Positions 11,465 to 13,601 of a stretch of 13,601 bases of DNA are shown piece by piece. Location of the stretch: the NCBI GenBank assembly GCA_009704425.1, contig WLEG01000024.1, forward strand, positions 1-13,601. The letters are read 5' to 3'. The notes beneath the pieces are model-generated. The model made no database searches, was not told the DNA's origin, and saw only the letters and a program-made list of their open reading frames with translations. A program made the translations under genes and the position numbers. This stretch comes from Actinomycetota bacterium (GTDB lineage: Bacteria; Actinomycetota; Acidimicrobiia; Acidimicrobiales; Ilumatobacteraceae). The number at the start of each line of letters is the position of its first letter. Positions within the stretch are counted from its first letter, which is position 1.

Positions 11465-13601
11465 GTGCCGTACATCTACGCTTTCGACCACAAACACCGT
11501 CATCCTCCGATGCGGATGAAGGATCTGCTCGGTGGAAAGGGGGCCAACCTGGCCGAGATGACGAGCGTGCTCGAATTGCCCGTGCCTCCGGGCTTCACGA
11601 TTTCCACCCACGCGTGTCGCGACTACATGCACGGTGGGTGGCCCGAGGGTCTCGACGACGAGATCACGAAACACGTCGCCAAACTCGAGAAGGCGATGAA
11701 GCGCAAGCTCGGCGATCCGACGGACCCGCTGCTCGTCAGCGTGCGCTCGGGCGCGAAGTTCTCGATGCCCGGCATGATGGACACCGTCCTCAACCTCGGT
11801 CTGAACGATCGGAGCGTGAAGGGTCTGGCCACGGTCACCGGGGACGAGCGCTTCGCCTACGACTCGTACCGTCGTTTCATCGCGATGTACGGCCGCATCG
11901 TGCTCGGCATCGACGGTTCGCACTTCGAACATCCTCTGGAGGCGGCCAAGACCGCGGCCGGCGTCAGAAACGACGCCGAACTCGAGCCGGAGACCCTGAG
12001 GAGTCTGTGCGCGAGTTATCTCGCCGTGGTGAAGGACCAGACCGGCAAGGCGTTCCCGCAGGCTCCCGACAAGCAACTACGCGGGGCCGTCGAGGCCGTG
12101 TTCAGGAGTTGGAACGGCGCCCGCGCCATCGCCTATCGCGTTCGCGAGAAGATTTCGCACGACCTCGGCACCGCGGTGAACGTGCAGGCGATGGTGTTCG
12201 GCAATCGTGACGACAACTCGGGTACGGGCGTCGGCTTCACGCGCAACGCGGCCACCGGTGAGAACGTCCCCTATGGCGACTTCCTCGTGAACGCCCAAGG
12301 CGAAGACGTGGTCGCCGGCATCCGCAACACGGAGGACCTCGACGCATTGAAAGCCAAGTTCCCGGCGATTCACGCGGAACTCGTGGCCATCTTCGCGCGG
12401 CTCGAGGAGCACTACGCCGACATGTGCGACACCGAGTTCACCATCGAACAGGGAAAGTTGTGGATGCTGCAGACCCGCGTGGGCAAGCGCACCGGAGCGG
12501 CCGCCCTTCGTATGGCCGTCGACATGACCAAGGGAACCAAGGGCCCGAAGAAGGTGTGGAAGATCAGCAAGGAGGAGGCCATCACGCGGGTGACGGCCGA
12601 GCACCTCGACCAGGTTTTGCACCCGCAATTCGAGGCCGGCAACAAGCGGGTGATCGCCACGGGCCTGGCGGCCTCGCCCGGCGCTGCGGTGGGCAAGGTG
12701 TACTTCTCGGCCGACGATGCCGCCGACGCGGCCGACCGCGGGGAGAAGGTCATCCTCGTTCGCAGTGAGACCAGTCCCGAGGACGTGCACGGAATGATGG
12801 TGTCGCAGGGCATTCTCACCGCGCGTGGTGGTCTGGTCAGTCACGCCGCGGTGGTGGCGCGCGGGTGGGGAACTCCGGCGGTCGTGGGTGCCGAGGCGAT
12901 CCGCATCGAGGGAAGGCAGTTCACCGTGGGCACGGTGGTGGTGAAGGAGGGTGACGTCATCTCGCTGGACGGCACCACCGGAGAGGTCGTGTTGGGCGAG
13001 GTTGCCCTGTCGGCGTCCGAGCCGCCCGAGGAGTTCGAGATCATCCTGCGGTGGTGCGACAAGGTTCGCAAAGGCAAGTTGGCCGTGCGCGCGAACGCCG
13101 ACACCGGCGAGGACGCCATCAAGGCTCGCGCTCTGGGGGCCGAGGGGATCGGGCTGTGCCGTACCGAGCACATGTTCCTCGCCCCGGACCGACTTCCGGT
13201 CGTGCGTCGCATGATCCTGGCCGACACGCCCGAGGACGAGGCCGCCGCGCTCGAGGAACTCCGCGTGGTCCAGAAGAAGGACTTCATCGAGATCCTCACG
13301 GCCATGGACGGGTTGCCCGTCACGGTGCGTTTGCTCGACCCGCCACTGCACGAGTTCCTGCCGCGGGTCGACGAACTGGAGATCAAAAAGGCCACCGCGG
13401 GTCTCACGGCCGAGGAGACCACGCTGCTCGGTGCCGCCCACGAATGGGCCGAGTTCAATCCGATGCTCGGCACCCGCGGCGTTCGTCTCGGTGTGGTGAA
13501 GCCCGGTCTGTACGCCATGCAGGTGCGGGCCCTCATGGAGGCGGCCGCCGAGTGCGCATCGAACGGGGGCGAACCCGTCGTCGAGGTGATGATCCCCCTC
13601 A
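11465..13601 (+). CDS. ppdK: Pyruvate phosphate dikinase (3' end outside window)
   Basis: Interconverts pyruvate, ATP and phosphate with PEP, AMP and pyrophosphate. The first 712 of an expected ~870-900 residues are visible; the frame is open to the window edge. The GTG at 11465 gives the usual opening (PYIYAFD) before LLGGKGANLAEM (21-32). The ATP-grasp part has SVRSGAKFSMPGMMDTVLNL (92-111). The swivelling domain has SPGAAVGKVYFS (404-415) and the phosphorylated histidine H460 in TARGGLVSHAAVVARG (452-467). The PEP-binding barrel starts around 535 with GIGLCRTEHMF (561-571) and LLDPPLHEFLP (623-633). Val458 replaces the Thr of the usual GG-M-T-S-H motif, the site modified by the PPDK regulatory protein. 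The GG-x-S-H region with the SMPGMMDT motif marks PPDK rather than PEP synthase or PTS enzyme I. Confidence 0.95.
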   Translation, partial: MPYIYAFDHKHRHPPMRMKDLLGGKGANLAEMTSVLELPVPPGFTISTHACRDYMHGGWPEGLDDEITKHVAKLEKAMKRKLGDPTDPLLVSVRSGAKFSMPGMMDTVLNLGLNDRSVKGLATVTGDERFAYDSYRRFIAMYGRIVLGIDGSHFEHPLEAAKTAAGVRNDAELEPETLRSLCASYLAVVKDQTGKAFPQAPDKQLRGAVEAVFRSWNGARAIAYRVREKISHDLGTAVNVQAMVFGNRDDNSGTGVGFTRNAATGENVPYGDFLVNAQGEDVVAGIRNTEDLDALKAKFPAIHAELVAIFARLEEHYADMCDTEFTIEQGKLWMLQTRVGKRTGAAALRMAVDMTKGTKGPKKVWKISKEEAITRVTAEHLDQVLHPQFEAGNKRVIATGLAASPGAAVGKVYFSADDAADAADRGEKVILVRSETSPEDVHGMMVSQGILTARGGLVSHAAVVARGWGTPAVVGAEAIRIEGRQFTVGTVVVKEGDVISLDGTTGEVVLGEVALSASEPPEEFEIILRWCDKVRKGKLAVRANADTGEDAIKARALGAEGIGLCRTEHMFLAPDRLPVVRRMILADTPEDEAAALEELRVVQKKDFIEILTAMDGLPVTVRLLDPPLHEFLPRVDELEIKKATAGLTAEETTLLGAAHEWAEFNPMLGTRGVRLGVVKPGLYAMQVRALMEAAAECASNGGEPVVEVMIPL

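Noticed and set aside
12077..13441. Minus-strand open frame (454 codons) opposite ppdK
   Set aside because: It is wholly antisense to a clear PPDK sequence, with His/Arg-rich content and no recognisable motif.
1..13601. CRISPR array, insertion sequence, prophage, defence or toxin-antitoxin locus
   Set aside because: No spaced repeats, transposase motifs, terminal inverted repeats or toxin-like small gene pairs are visible; gene content is core metabolism with uniform base and codon use.

Overview
The window is GC-rich DNA from a bacterium, most likely an actinobacterium. The actinobacterial traits are GTG and ATG starts side by side, near-universal TGA stops, 4-bp ATGA/GTGA gene overlaps, a GroES paralogue of the actinobacterial type and a histidine operon that runs into trpE. 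I suspect class Acidimicrobiia, but that is inference. Nearly all the DNA codes for protein. The longest gene-free gaps are 96 bp (692-787) and 81 bp (11384-11464), and I see no tRNA, rRNA, CRISPR array, insertion sequence or other sign of recent transfer.

Layout. Positions 1-474 hold the 3' end of an endonuclease III gene (nth) with a lysine/alanine-rich tail. A 68-residue helical protein of unknown function lies tail to tail with it (485-691, minus). From 788 a tightly packed plus-strand run encodes histidine biosynthesis, hisC-hisB-hisH-hisA-hisF, followed by an overlapping homocysteine S-methyltransferase gene (to 5478). A Kv-beta-like aldo/keto reductase follows (5488-6489). It runs 23 bp into a convergent alpha/beta hydrolase gene (6467-7102, minus). 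Only 25 bp separate that hydrolase from a divergent second plus-strand run: a GroES-like protein, hisI, trpE and ygfZ (7128-10200). ygfZ runs 17 bp into a convergent site-2-protease-type membrane metalloprotease (10184-11383, minus). From that gene's 81-bp divergent promoter region starts pyruvate phosphate dikinase (ppdK), which leaves the window at 13601.

How the genes work together. HisC, HisB, HisH/HisF, HisA and HisI cover the middle and late histidine pathway; hisG, hisE, the phosphatase gene and hisD are not here. TrpE commits chorismate to tryptophan and is translationally coupled to hisI, giving a his-trp arrangement. The methyltransferase makes methionine, so the region is largely amino-acid anabolism, flanked by DNA repair, Fe-S/folate maintenance and PEP-pyruvate interconversion.

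Regulation. Every gene that begins a likely transcription unit (seven of seven) has a TANNNT -10 hexamer ending 6-8 nt before its start codon, as expected for leaderless mRNAs. Most genes inside the operons instead use Shine-Dalgarno-like sites or stop/start overlaps. The hydrolase/GroES pair appears to share one palindromic, bidirectional -10 element. No completely new system is evident; the best leads are this promoter architecture, a roofless GroES paralogue, a PPDK lacking the usual regulatory threonine, and a helically phased direct repeat in front of ppdK.
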